The notes under the pieces are model-generated. The model worked only from the letters and a program-made list of their open reading frames with translations, searched no databases and was not told the origin of the DNA. Below, one piece after another: positions 38,940-47,910 of a DNA stretch of 64,000 nt. The stretch is taken from contig AGIQ01000004.1 in the NCBI GenBank assembly GCA_000230935.2, positions 248,001 to 312,000 of the forward strand. The letters are read 5' to 3'. Origin of the DNA: Mycolicibacterium rhodesiae JS60. Lineage in GTDB: Bacteria; Actinomycetota; Actinomycetes; Mycobacteriales; Mycobacteriaceae. Within the stretch, counting starts at the first letter, position 1, and every line of letters begins with the position of its first letter. The position numbers were made by a program, and so were the translations under genes.

Positions 38940-40651
38940 GTCTTGTGGGACTTGCCGACGTGGGATTCCGCGCGCATCCGCTCGATCATGTGTGGGTAGT
39001 GGAGCTCGAAAGCGGGGCGCTCCGAACGGATTCGGGGCAGTTCGGTGAAGTTGTGCCGGGGCGGCGGGCAGGAGGTCGCCCACTCCAGGGAGTTGCCGTG
39101 GCCCCACGGATCATCGACGGTGACGACCTCGCCGTAGCGCCAGCTCTTGAAGATGTTCCAGACGAACGGCAGCATCGAGACGCCGAGGGTGAAGGCGCCG
39201 ACCGTGGAGATGAGGTTCAGGGTGGTGAACCCGTCGGTGGGTAGATAGTCGGCGTAGCGGCGTGGCATGCCCGCATCGCCGAGCCAGTGCTGCACCAGAA
39301 ACGTGGTGTGGAAGCCGATCATCGTCAGCCAGAAGTGCACCTTGCCCAGCCGCTCGTCGAGCAGCCGGCCGGTCATCTTCGGGAACCAGAAGTAGATGCC
39401 GGCGTAGGTCGCGAACACGATGACACCGAAGAGCACGTAGTGGAAGTGCGCGACAACGAAATACGTGTCGCTGACGTGGAAGTCGAGCGGCGGGCTGGCC
39501 AGCAGGACACCGGACAGACCACCGAGCAGGAAGGTCGCCAGGAAGCCGATGGAGAACAGCATCGGCGTCTCGAACGTGAGCCGGCCCTTCCACATCGTGC
39601 CGATCCAGTTGAAGAACTTGATGCCGGTGGGCACCGCGATCAGGAACGTCATGAAGCTGAAGAACGGCAACAGCACCGCACCGGTCACGTACATGTGGTG
39701 CGCCCAGACCGCGACCGAGAGCGCCGCGATGCTGATCGTGGCGTAGATCAGCGTGGTGTAGCCGAAGATCGGCTTGCGGGAGAACACCGGGAAGATCTCC
39801 GAGACGATCCCGAAGAACGGCAGCGCGAGGATGTACACCTCGGGGTGCCCGAAGAACCAGAACAGGTGCTGGAACAAGATGATTCCGCCGTTGGCGGGGT
39901 CATAGATATGCGCCCCCAGCCGGCGGTCGGCGGCCAGCCCGAATGCGGCGGCGGTCAGCAGCGGGAAGACGATCAGCACCAGGATCGACGTGACGAAGAT
40001 GTTCCAGGTGAAGATCGGCATCCGGAACATGGTCATGCCGGGGCAGCGCATGCACACGATCGTGGTGATCATGTTGACAGCGCCGAGGATGGTGCCAAGA
40101 CCGCCGACGGCGACCCCGAGGATCCACAGATCGGCCCCCACACCGGGGCTGTGCATGGCGTCGGACAGCGGAACGTAGATGGTCCAGCCGAAGTCGGCGG
40201 CACCGCCGGGGGTGATGAAACCTGCCAGCGCGATCAAAGCTCCAAACACGAAGAGCCAGAAGGACAATGCGTTCAGTCGCGGGAAGGCGACGTCGGGGGC
40301 GCCGATCTGCAGCGGCAGCACCAGGTTGGCGAAGCCGAACACGATCGGCGTCGCGTAGAACAGCAGCATCGCCGTGCCGTGCATGGTGAACAGCTGGTTG
40401 TACTGCTCGTTCGAGAGAAACTGCAGACCCGGGACGGCCAACTCCGCGCGGATGAACAGCGCCATCAACCCGGCGACCGCGAAGAAGATGAAGCAGGTGA
40501 CCACGTACATGATCCCGATCAGCTTGTGATCGGTCGTGGTCACCAGCTTGTAGATCAGATTGCCCTTGGGGCCCAGCCGGGCGGGGTACGGGCGGGCTGC
40601 CTGCAATACGGCAGCTTCGGGTGCCTCAGAAACCACGATGTCTCCCAACAT
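38936..40651 (-). CDS. ctaD: Cytochrome c oxidase subunit I
   Basis: Subunit I of the aa3 oxidase, 571 residues with twelve membrane helices. The heme a ligand region MHGTAMLLFYATP is present. The CuB site is WFFGHPEVYILALPFFG, where the His-Tyr pair is cross-linked, together with WAHHMYVTGA. AHFHYVLFG carries the heme a3/heme a His ligands. This is the proton-pumping terminal oxidase of the membrane. In M. tuberculosis ctaD is elsewhere (Rv3043c), so this could be a second copy or a moved gene. A TAGAGT hexamer (40681 to 40676) could be its -10 box. It ends by overlapping pyrF and has no other respiratory gene beside it. Confidence 0.96.
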   Translation of the reverse strand: MLGDIVVSEAPEAAVLQAARPYPARLGPKGNLIYKLVTTTDHKLIGIMYVVTCFIFFAVAGLMALFIRAELAVPGLQFLSNEQYNQLFTMHGTAMLLFYATPIVFGFANLVLPLQIGAPDVAFPRLNALSFWLFVFGALIALAGFITPGGAADFGWTIYVPLSDAMHSPGVGADLWILGVAVGGLGTILGAVNMITTIVCMRCPGMTMFRMPIFTWNIFVTSILVLIVFPLLTAAAFGLAADRRLGAHIYDPANGGIILFQHLFWFFGHPEVYILALPFFGIVSEIFPVFSRKPIFGYTTLIYATISIAALSVAVWAHHMYVTGAVLLPFFSFMTFLIAVPTGIKFFNWIGTMWKGRLTFETPMLFSIGFLATFLLGGLSGVLLASPPLDFHVSDTYFVVAHFHYVLFGVIVFATYAGIYFWFPKMTGRLLDERLGKVHFWLTMIGFHTTFLVQHWLGDAGMPRRYADYLPTDGFTTLNLISTVGAFTLGVSMLPFVWNIFKSWRYGEVVTVDDPWGHGNSLEWATSCPPPRHNFTELPRIRSERPAFELHYPHMIERMRAESHVGKSHKT

Positions 40652-40706
40652 CTAGTTCCGTAGCACCCCGGGAGCACTCTAGCCCCTCAGGCCCCGTTCG
40701 CGCGTG

Positions 40707-41102
40707 TCACAGCGGGATCCACACGCCGAAGAGCCAGAAGCCCCAGGCCCGGTAGCCCGGGTCGAAGATCGGAGTGACCCAGTTGCCGCCGTAGTTGAAC
40801 GGCTGGTGGTCCCAGCGGCCCTGGTCGATACCGCGCCAGCCGCGGTCGTCGCCACCGCGCCATTGCGGCCCACCAGGCCCGCCACCCGGGCCACCGCGCC
40901 AATCGGCCGGACCGGGGCCGCGGCGGTCCGGTCGGAGTCCCTCAGGGCCGCGCTGGCCGGGTCCGTGGCAGCCCTGGAATCCGCAGTCGCCCGGCCCGCC
41001 GCGGCCCGGGTCGGCGAGGGCGGGCGCTGCTCCGAGCGTCAGACCCGCAATGGTTATCCCAACTGCAACAGCAGCAACACGGGTGGTGTGTGTGATGGAC
41101 AT
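40707..41102 (-). CDS. Small exported Gly/Arg/Pro-rich protein
   Basis: A 131-residue exported protein. The signal peptide is residues 1-30 (TRVAAVAVGITIAGLTLGAA then PALA) with predicted cleavage before DPGRGG. The mature part is glycine-, arginine- and proline-rich with two Cys near the start (DCGFQGCHG). It ends in an aromatic segment (WVTPIFDPGYRAWGFWLFGVW). The aromatic tail resembles other short mycobacterial exported proteins of unknown role. The minus-strand aagggg Shine-Dalgarno supports ATG 41102. It lies between ctaD and mihF, where M. tuberculosis has a PE/PPE pair. Confidence 0.82.
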   Translation of the reverse strand: MSITHTTRVAAVAVGITIAGLTLGAAPALADPGRGGPGDCGFQGCHGPGQRGPEGLRPDRRGPGPADWRGGPGGGPGGPQWRGGDDRGWRGIDQGRWDHQPFNYGGNWVTPIFDPGYRAWGFWLFGVWIPL

Positions 41103-41571
41103 GGCGCGCCCCTTCGAGGTTCGAATCTGCCACTGACAACCCCGACACCGACCACGCTAGGTAGCTCGGCTAGGCAAAATCTGTCGCGCAGCTGTGGGTG
41201 CGGTAAGTGACGGCCGAAGGCCCGTTCGACACGCCCGACACGCCGCGACCTGCCTGTGAGGTGAAAATTCCGGACGACCGGTCCGCGGTGGGCGCCCGCT
41301 TGCGACGGCCCGACCAGCGCGATCTTGAAAAACCCCAGGTAGACGGGCAGTTTTCGGCACCATTTCGGATCGTCAAACGGCCGCGCAATCCTCCCGGAAT
41401 GTTGTCTCGACAACTGTCCGGACTATGTGATCTTGGGCCATATCCTGCGGGTTTGCACCGCTAAGCAGGGGGTGGGGTTAGATTTCGTCAGAGAGCGTGG
41501 GTACGGTCGCTGTCGCTGGCTGAAGTACCCGGCCCAGGCAAAACAATGATGGTGATGAGACGGAGGAACCC
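41103..41571. promoter_or_regulatory. 469-base intergenic region upstream of mihF
   Basis: This is the longest stretch without a convincing gene in the window. It separates the exported protein from mihF and must hold the promoters of both. A perfect inverted repeat GTTGTC-TC-GACAAC lies at 41401-41414, about 160 bases before mihF. The 3' end carries GGAGG just before the mihF GTG. Short open frames here (for example on the minus strand at 41054-41413) lack codon bias and family resemblance. A small RNA or a long mihF leader is possible but not shown. Confidence 0.5.
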
Positions 41572-41892
41572 GTGGCCCTTCCCCAGTTGACCGACGAGCA
41601 GCGTGCAGCCGCGTTGGAGAAGGCTGCTGCCGCGCGTCGCGCACGAGCTGAGCTCAAGGATCGGCTCAAGCGTGGTGGCACCAACCTCAAGCAGGTGCTC
41701 AAGGACGCTGAGACCGACGAGGTCCTCGGCAAGATGAAGGTTTCCGCTCTGCTGGAAGCCCTGCCCAAGGTGGGCAAGGTCAAGGCGCAGGAAATCATGA
41801 CCGAGCTGGAGATCGCCCCGACGCGCCGCCTGCGTGGCCTCGGCGATCGGCAGCGCAAGGCATTGCTGGAAAAGTTCGACTTCACCGCTTAG
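41572..41892 (+). CDS. mihF: Mycobacterial integration host factor mIHF
   Basis: A 106-residue nucleoid protein unrelated to E. coli IHF. It binds and bends DNA, and in mycobacteria it is essential and needed for L5 phage integration. Basic N-terminal helices (EQRAAALEKAAAARRARAE) are followed by the helix-two-turn-helix core VSALLEALPKVGKVKAQEIMTEL and RRLRGLGDRQRKALLEKF. GTG 41572 has a strong GGAGG. gmk follows within 6 bases, so mihF heads the mihF-gmk-rpoZ group. Confidence 0.96.
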   Translation: MALPQLTDEQRAAALEKAAAARRARAELKDRLKRGGTNLKQVLKDAETDEVLGKMKVSALLEALPKVGKVKAQEIMTELEIAPTRRLRGLGDRQRKALLEKFDFTA

Positions 41893-41897
41893 CGGCG

Positions 41898-42521
41898 GTG
41901 AATGCCGGCGGAGGGCCGGACAGCGCGGGCGTCACGCCCGACCACCGCGGCCGTGGCCGAGTGGTGGTGCTGTCCGGGCCGTCCGGGGTAGGGAAGTCGA
42001 CGGTCGTCCGCTGCCTGCGCGAGCAGGTGCCTGACCTGCATTTCAGTGTGTCGGCAACCACCCGGGCCAGGCGCGCGGGTGAGGTGGACGGCGTCGACTA
42101 CCACTTCGTCACCCCCGAGCAGTTCCAGCAGCTGATCGATAATGGTGACCTGCTCGAATGGGCGGAGATCCACAACGGGCTGCAGCGCTCCGGCACACTG
42201 GCGGCGCCGGTTGCCGACGCTGTGGCCGCGGGGCGGCCCGTCCTGATCGAGGTCGACCTGGCCGGAGCCGAAGCCGTCAAACGGGCGATGCCCGAAGCCC
42301 TGACGGTGTTCCTGGCGCCGCCCAGCTGGGAAGTGCTCGAACAACGGCTGAGAGACCGGCGCACCGAAACCCCGGAGGCGATGGCACGCCGATTGGACAC
42401 CGCCCGCGCTGAGCTGGCCGCTCAGGGTGGGTTCGATGTCGTCGTCGTCAACAGGCAATTGGATTCGGCCTGCGCCGAATTGGTATCGTTGCTGGTTGGC
42501 ATCGAAAATTCGGAACATTGA
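41898..42521 (+). CDS. gmk: Guanylate kinase
   Basis: Gmk, 207 residues, phosphorylates GMP to GDP. Walker A GPSGVGKST is at residues 27-35. The GMP-binding region VSATTRARRAGEVDGVDYHFV, EWAEIHNG and the lid LRDRRTETPEAMARRL are in place. The extra 20 N-terminal residues are typical of mycobacterial enzymes. GTG 41898 sits 5 bases after mihF; an ATG at 41902 is out of frame. It is followed by rpoZ after 43 bases, an order kept in most actinobacteria. Confidence 0.96.
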   Translation: MNAGGGPDSAGVTPDHRGRGRVVVLSGPSGVGKSTVVRCLREQVPDLHFSVSATTRARRAGEVDGVDYHFVTPEQFQQLIDNGDLLEWAEIHNGLQRSGTLAAPVADAVAAGRPVLIEVDLAGAEAVKRAMPEALTVFLAPPSWEVLEQRLRDRRTETPEAMARRLDTARAELAAQGGFDVVVVNRQLDSACAELVSLLVGIENSEH

Positions 42522-42564
42522 TGCGCGATCCAGACTCCACACATCCGTTAGGAAGAAGTTCTAC

Positions 42565-42867
42565 GTGACGCAAGCCAGCACGGATCACTACGATCCGGCC
42601 CCGGGTGCCGCAACCGCATATGACACACCGCTGGGCATCACCAACCCGCCCATCGACGAGTTGCTGGACCGGGTGTCGAGCAAGTACGCGCTGGTCATCT
42701 ACGCCGCCAAGCGCGCCCGTCAGATCAACGACTATTACAACCAGCTCGGCGACGGCATCCTCGAGTACGTCGGTCCGCTGGTCGAGCCCGGCCTTCAGGA
42801 GAAGCCGCTGTCGATCGCGCTGCGCGAGATCCACGGCGACCTGCTCGAGCACACCGAAGGCGAGTAG
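42565..42867 (+). CDS. rpoZ: RNA polymerase omega subunit
   Basis: Omega subunit, 100 residues; it helps to fold and hold the beta' subunit. The conserved core ITNPPIDELLDRVSSKYALVIYAAKRARQIN-type helix is followed by YVGPLVEPGLQEKPLSIALREI. The GTG at 42565 has AGGAAGAAG 9 bases upstream; a longer in-frame start at 42427 lies in gmk and is not likely. It lies between gmk and coaBC as in other mycobacteria. Confidence 0.96.
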   Translation: MTQASTDHYDPAPGAATAYDTPLGITNPPIDELLDRVSSKYALVIYAAKRARQINDYYNQLGDGILEYVGPLVEPGLQEKPLSIALREIHGDLLEHTEGE

Positions 42868-42889
42868 CCCACCAAGCCCGGGCTAGTTG

Positions 42890-44134
42890 ATGAACCGCAA
42901 GCGGATCATCGTCGGCGTTGCCGGAGGCATCGCCGCCTACAAGGCATGCACGGTCGTCCGTCAGCTCAGCGAGGCCGGGCACGACGTTCGCGTTGTGCCC
43001 ACCGAGTCGGCATTGCGGTTCGTCGGCGCCGCGACGTTCGAGGCGCTGTCCGGGCATCCGGTCCGCACCGGTGTCTTCGAGGATGTCGACGAAGTTCCGC
43101 ACGTCCGGCTCGGGCAGGAAGCTGACCTCGTCGTCGTCGCACCGGCCACGGCCGACCTGCTGGCCCGCGCCGTGGCAGGCCGCGCCGACGACCTGCTGAC
43201 CGCGACCCTGCTCACCGCCCGCTGCCCGGTGCTGTTCGCGCCGGCCATGCACACTGAGATGTGGTTGCACCCGGCCACCGTCGCGAACGTCGCGACGTTA
43301 CGCAGCCGCGGCGCCGTCGTGCTCGAACCCGCGTCCGGGCGCCTCACCGGCGCCGACACCGGCCCGGGACGCCTGCCCGAGGCCGAGGAGATCACCACCT
43401 TCGCCGAGCTGCTGCTGGCCCGCGGTGACGCGATGCCCTACGACCTGAGCGGCGTCAAGCTGCTGGTGAGCGCGGGCGGCACGCGTGAGGCCATCGATCC
43501 GGTCCGGTTCATCGGCAACCGCAGTTCCGGCAAGCAGGGCTACGCGGTCGCCAGGGTCGCCGCCCAGCGCGGCGCCGACGTCACGCTGATCGCGGGCAAC
43601 ACCGCCGGACTCGCCGAGCCCGCCGGTGTGCACGTCCTGAACATCACCTCGGCGGCCCAACTGCACGAGGCGATCACCAAGCACGCACCCGAGGCCCACG
43701 TGCTCGTGATGGCCGCGGCCGTCGCGGATTTCCGGCCGGCTCATGTTGCCGCCAGCAAGATCAAGAAGAAGCACGACGTGGTGGATGCGCCGGCCATCGA
43801 GTTGGTGCGCACCGACGACGTGCTGGCCGGTGCGGTACGCCTGCGCGCCGACGGGCAGCTGCCGAACATGCGCGCTATCGTCGGCTTCGCCGCCGAGACC
43901 GGCGACATGGACGGCGACGTCCTGTTCCACGCCCGGTCGAAGCTGGCCCGAAAGGGCTGCGATCTGCTCGTCGTCAACGCCGTCGGCGACGGCCGGGCGT
44001 TCGAGGTGGACAGCAACGACGGGTGGTTGCTGGGCGCCGACGGTACCGAGACTGCGCTGGAGCACGGGTCGAAGACGCTGATGGCAAGTCGTATCGTGGA
44101 CGCAATCGCCACGCTTCTGCGGCGCGAGGTCTAG
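42890..44134 (+). CDS. coaBC: Bifunctional phosphopantothenoylcysteine decarboxylase / synthase CoaBC
   Basis: CoaBC, 414 residues, performs two coenzyme A steps. The N-terminal flavoprotein CoaC half has VGVAGGIAAYKACTVVR, VAPATADLLAR and PAMHTEMW (the PAMN-type motif with His in place of Asn). The CoaB half starts LLVSAGGTREAIDPVRFIGNRSSGKQG and has KIKKK, the lysine-rich active loop, then VGFAAETG. An ATG at 42890 directly follows an in-frame TTG; I prefer the ATG. The upstream rpoZ stop is 22 bases away. A hairpin lies downstream, before metK. Confidence 0.96.
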   Translation: MNRKRIIVGVAGGIAAYKACTVVRQLSEAGHDVRVVPTESALRFVGAATFEALSGHPVRTGVFEDVDEVPHVRLGQEADLVVVAPATADLLARAVAGRADDLLTATLLTARCPVLFAPAMHTEMWLHPATVANVATLRSRGAVVLEPASGRLTGADTGPGRLPEAEEITTFAELLLARGDAMPYDLSGVKLLVSAGGTREAIDPVRFIGNRSSGKQGYAVARVAAQRGADVTLIAGNTAGLAEPAGVHVLNITSAAQLHEAITKHAPEAHVLVMAAAVADFRPAHVAASKIKKKHDVVDAPAIELVRTDDVLAGAVRLRADGQLPNMRAIVGFAAETGDMDGDVLFHARSKLARKGCDLLVVNAVGDGRAFEVDSNDGWLLGADGTETALEHGSKTLMASRIVDAIATLLRREV

Positions 44135-44174
44135 CGGGTTTCCATTTAGAGGAAAAGTGCGCGGAACACTTGCG

Positions 44175-44191
44175 CGGGACGTACCGTCCCG
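44175..44191 (+). terminator. Hairpin downstream of coaBC
   Basis: Perfect 7-bp arms CGGGACG and CGTCCCG with a TAC loop, followed by GTTTGGTCT. It lies 41 bases after the coaBC stop and 24 bases before the metK -10 box, so it probably ends the mihF-coaBC transcript. The T-tract is weak. Confidence 0.5.
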
Positions 44192-44214
44192 GTTTGGTCT
44201 GTCAGGGGCGAAGA

Positions 44215-44220
44215 TATGAT
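44215..44220 (+). promoter_or_regulatory. -10 box of metK
   Basis: TATGAT, one base from the TATAAT consensus. It would start transcription about 27 bases before GTG 44254, leaving room for the GAAGGGA Shine-Dalgarno near 44239-44245. No SAM riboswitch could fit in such a short leader. Confidence 0.5.
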
Positions 44221-44253
44221 TCGCCGAACTAAGCATTCGAAGGGAATGACACT

Positions 44254-45462
<1,209 letters not shown>

Positions 45463-45465
45463 CGG

Positions 45466-46944
45466 CTACGCCGTAAACCGGTAGTCGTCGAGCGGGAAAC
45501 GGCGGCTGTGCCAGTACGCCTCGACCGTGCTGGCCGGCCGTAGCGGCACGTCGCCGTTCTTGTCGAAGTAGTAGCTGTTGGCCAGCTTGCAGCTGTCCTG
45601 CCAGAAGATCTGGCGATGCCGCTTGGCCATCATCGACGCGAAGAACCGGTCGTTGGCCTCGCTGGTCACCTCGATGCGGGTGGCCCGCTTGCGGCGGGCC
45701 TGCTCCAGGCAGCGCACGATGTGGTGGCCCTGCGCCTCGATCAGCGCGAAGTAGGACGACCCGACATAGCCGTACGGACCGAACACCGTGAACATGTTCG
45801 GGAAGCCCGGCACGCTGACGCCCTCATAGGCCTGCAGCCGGTTCTCGTCCCAGAACCGGGCCAGCGACTGCCCGCCCAGCCCGGTCACCGGATACGTCGG
45901 CACGCTGTCGGTGTCCATCACCTTGAATCCGGTGGCCAGGATCAGGACGTCGACGTCGTAGGACCCGCCGCCGGCGGTGCTCACCCCCGAGCCGGTGATC
46001 TTCTCGATCGAGTCGGTGACGAGATCGACGTTGTCCCGGTTGAACGTCGACAGATAGGTGTTGTGGAACCCCGGCCGCTTGCAGCCGACGGCGTAGCGCG
46101 GGGTGAGCTTGTCGCGCACCGCCGGATTCTCAACCTGCTTGCGCAGATAGGCCTTTCCCACCTCGGACATCTGCCGGGCCAGCGGGTTGGCGGTGAAATA
46201 ATGCGCGGCCAGCGGGAAGGTGAACTCGACATAGGCCTGGCTGATCAGTCGCTGGACGGACTTGCCGCCGGGCACTCGCATCGCCCACCGGGCGGCCCGC
46301 GATATCGGCAGGTCCGCCTTCGGGAAGCACCAGATCGGGGTGCGCTGAAACACGGTGAGCCGCTGGGCAATCGGTGCGAGCTCGGGGATCACCTGTACCG
46401 CGGACGCGCCGGTGCCGATGACGGCGACCCGTTTGCCGGTCAGATCCTGGTCGTGGTCCCACCGTGCGGTGTGCATGGTCAGCCCGGCGAACGAGTCCAC
46501 CCCGTCGATATCCGGCAGTTTGGGGATGGTCAGCACACCGCTGGCATTGATCAGGTACCGCGCGGTGAGCACCTCACCGGAGTCCAGCTCGACTCGCCAC
46601 ATGTCGTGCTGCTCGTCGAACACCGCGCCAGTCACCTTGGTGTTGAACCGGATTCGGTCACGCAGTGCGTATTTCTGCACGCAGTGCTCGGCGTAGGCGC
46701 GCAGTTCGCGGCCCGGCGCGTAGGTGCGCGACCAGTGCTCGCTCTGCTCGAAGGAGAACTGGTAGGAGAATGACGGGATGTCGACGGCGATGCCGGGATA
46801 GGTGTTCCAGTACCAGGTCCCGCCGGGGCCTTCGCCGGCTTCGACGATCTGGTACTCGCGCAAGCCGGCCTTGTCGAGCAGGATCGCCGAGCCGATACCG
46901 GAGAAGCCGGCGCCGACGATCAGCGTCTCGTGGTCGGGCTTCAT
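45466..46944 (-). CDS. Flavin-containing Baeyer-Villiger-type monooxygenase
   Basis: A 492-residue class B flavoprotein monooxygenase. FAD site GAGFSG (11-16), NADPH site GTGASA (177-182), and between them the Baeyer-Villiger fingerprint FxGxxxHxxxWD at 152-163 (FAGLTMHTARWD). The GGTWYWNTYPG motif near 41-51 and ATGFKVMD in the third part support the class. It inserts oxygen into ketones or oxidises thioethers, using NADPH and O2. A homologue (Rv1393c) lies next to metK in M. tuberculosis; related mycobacterial enzymes activate ethionamide-type drugs. ATG 46944 chosen at the start of the Rossmann strand. An SDR gene lies 40 bases upstream on the same strand. Confidence 0.92.
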   Translation of the reverse strand: MKPDHETLIVGAGFSGIGSAILLDKAGLREYQIVEAGEGPGGTWYWNTYPGIAVDIPSFSYQFSFEQSEHWSRTYAPGRELRAYAEHCVQKYALRDRIRFNTKVTGAVFDEQHDMWRVELDSGEVLTARYLINASGVLTIPKLPDIDGVDSFAGLTMHTARWDHDQDLTGKRVAVIGTGASAVQVIPELAPIAQRLTVFQRTPIWCFPKADLPISRAARWAMRVPGGKSVQRLISQAYVEFTFPLAAHYFTANPLARQMSEVGKAYLRKQVENPAVRDKLTPRYAVGCKRPGFHNTYLSTFNRDNVDLVTDSIEKITGSGVSTAGGGSYDVDVLILATGFKVMDTDSVPTYPVTGLGGQSLARFWDENRLQAYEGVSVPGFPNMFTVFGPYGYVGSSYFALIEAQGHHIVRCLEQARRKRATRIEVTSEANDRFFASMMAKRHRQIFWQDSCKLANSYYFDKNGDVPLRPASTVEAYWHSRRFPLDDYRFTA

Positions 46945-46984
46945 CGCCCCAGGGTGACCGCTAGTAGTACCGAAAGGCAAGCCT

Positions 46985-47728
46985 CTAGATGACAAATCCG
47001 CCGTCGACGTTCCAGGTCACGCCGGTGACGTAACCTGCCTCCGGGGAGGCCAGGTAGGCCACCGCGCTGGCGATATCGCGCGGCTGGCCATAGCGGCCGA
47101 CGGCGATGAACGGTCGTACCTGATCGGAGAACCCGCCCACCTCGGGGTTCATGTCGGTCGCGACCGGTCCCGGCTGGATCGTGTTGATCGTGATGCCGCG
47201 GGGGCCGAGCTCGCGGACCAGACCGCGGGTGAGGCCGGCGACCGCCGCCTTGGTGAGGGCGTACACCGCCAACCCGTTCATCGGGACCCGGTCGGCGTTG
47301 ACGCTGCCGATCGTGACGATCCGGCCGCCCTCGCCCAGATGCGGGACCGCCCGCTGGATCGCTGCGAACACACCGCGGACGTTGACAGCGATCAGCCGGT
47401 CGAACTCCTCGAGCGGAAAGTCTTCGATGGCCCCGGCAACGGCGATGCCGGCGTTGTTGACCAGGATGTCCAGACCGCCCAGAGCGGAGACGGTCTCGTC
47501 GACCGCGGCGGCGATCGCGGCAGGGTCGGCGCTGTCGGCCCGGATCGCGACCGCAGTGCCCCCGGCTGCGACCAGTTCGTCGGCCAGGGCCTGAGCCGTC
47601 TGCGCCGAGGACTGGTAGGTGAACGCGACCGCGGCACCGTCGGCGACAAGACGCCGCACAACCTCGGCGCCGATCCCGCGGGAGCCGCCGGTGACCAGCG
47701 CGCGCCGGCCGGCCAGGGGAGTGGTCAT
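46985..47728 (-). CDS. SDR family oxidoreductase (FabG-like)
   Basis: A 247-residue classical SDR. Glycine loop TGGSRGIG (13-20), NNAG (91-94), Ser142, Tyr156 and Lys160 in YALTK, and the QPGPVATDMNPE loop. Close in style to FabG/3-oxoacyl reductases that use NADP. The minus-strand GGAGG before ATG 47728 sets the start; the frame is open to 47773. It is 40 bases upstream of the Baeyer-Villiger monooxygenase and probably co-transcribed. An alcohol-to-ketone-to-ester route is a reasonable inference. Confidence 0.9.
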   Translation of the reverse strand: MTTPLAGRRALVTGGSRGIGAEVVRRLVADGAAVAFTYQSSAQTAQALADELVAAGGTAVAIRADSADPAAIAAAVDETVSALGGLDILVNNAGIAVAGAIEDFPLEEFDRLIAVNVRGVFAAIQRAVPHLGEGGRIVTIGSVNADRVPMNGLAVYALTKAAVAGLTRGLVRELGPRGITINTIQPGPVATDMNPEVGGFSDQVRPFIAVGRYGQPRDIASAVAYLASPEAGYVTGVTWNVDGGFVI

Positions 47729-47844
47729 CGCGTTCCTCCGTTGCTTGTCTGTGCGAAGCCGTCGGCTTGCCAACTGTGAACAAGCGGCAGGAGATGCAGA
47801 TCATTCCCGCTGGGCCTGAGCCACATTCAGGGGCGGGTACACGA

Positions 47845-47885
47845 ACAGCCCGGCCGTCGGTGTGGTGCCGTGACGGCCGGGCTGT
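47845..47885 (-). terminator. Strong hairpin terminator after the hemophore-related gene
   Basis: A perfect 14-bp inverted repeat: ACAGCCCGGCCGTC (47845-47858) and GACGGCCGGGCTGT (47872-47885) with a 13-base loop. It begins 25 bases beyond the stop of the minus-strand hemophore-related gene and ends 117 bases before the next gene on that strand. There is only a short T-run after it, typical of mycobacterial terminators. It is the strongest stem in the window. Confidence 0.75.
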
Positions 47886-47910
47886 ACCGGTGAGTGGGGC
47901 GGGCTAGCAG

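Noticed and set aside
39287..40663. 458-codon open frame antisense to ctaD
   Set aside because: Charged, repetitive translation (E/D/H/R/Q-rich) that mirrors membrane codons of ctaD; not a protein-like sequence.
44135..44253. SAM riboswitch upstream of metK
   Set aside because: A TATGAT box leaves a leader of about 27 bases, too short, and no riboswitch core is seen.
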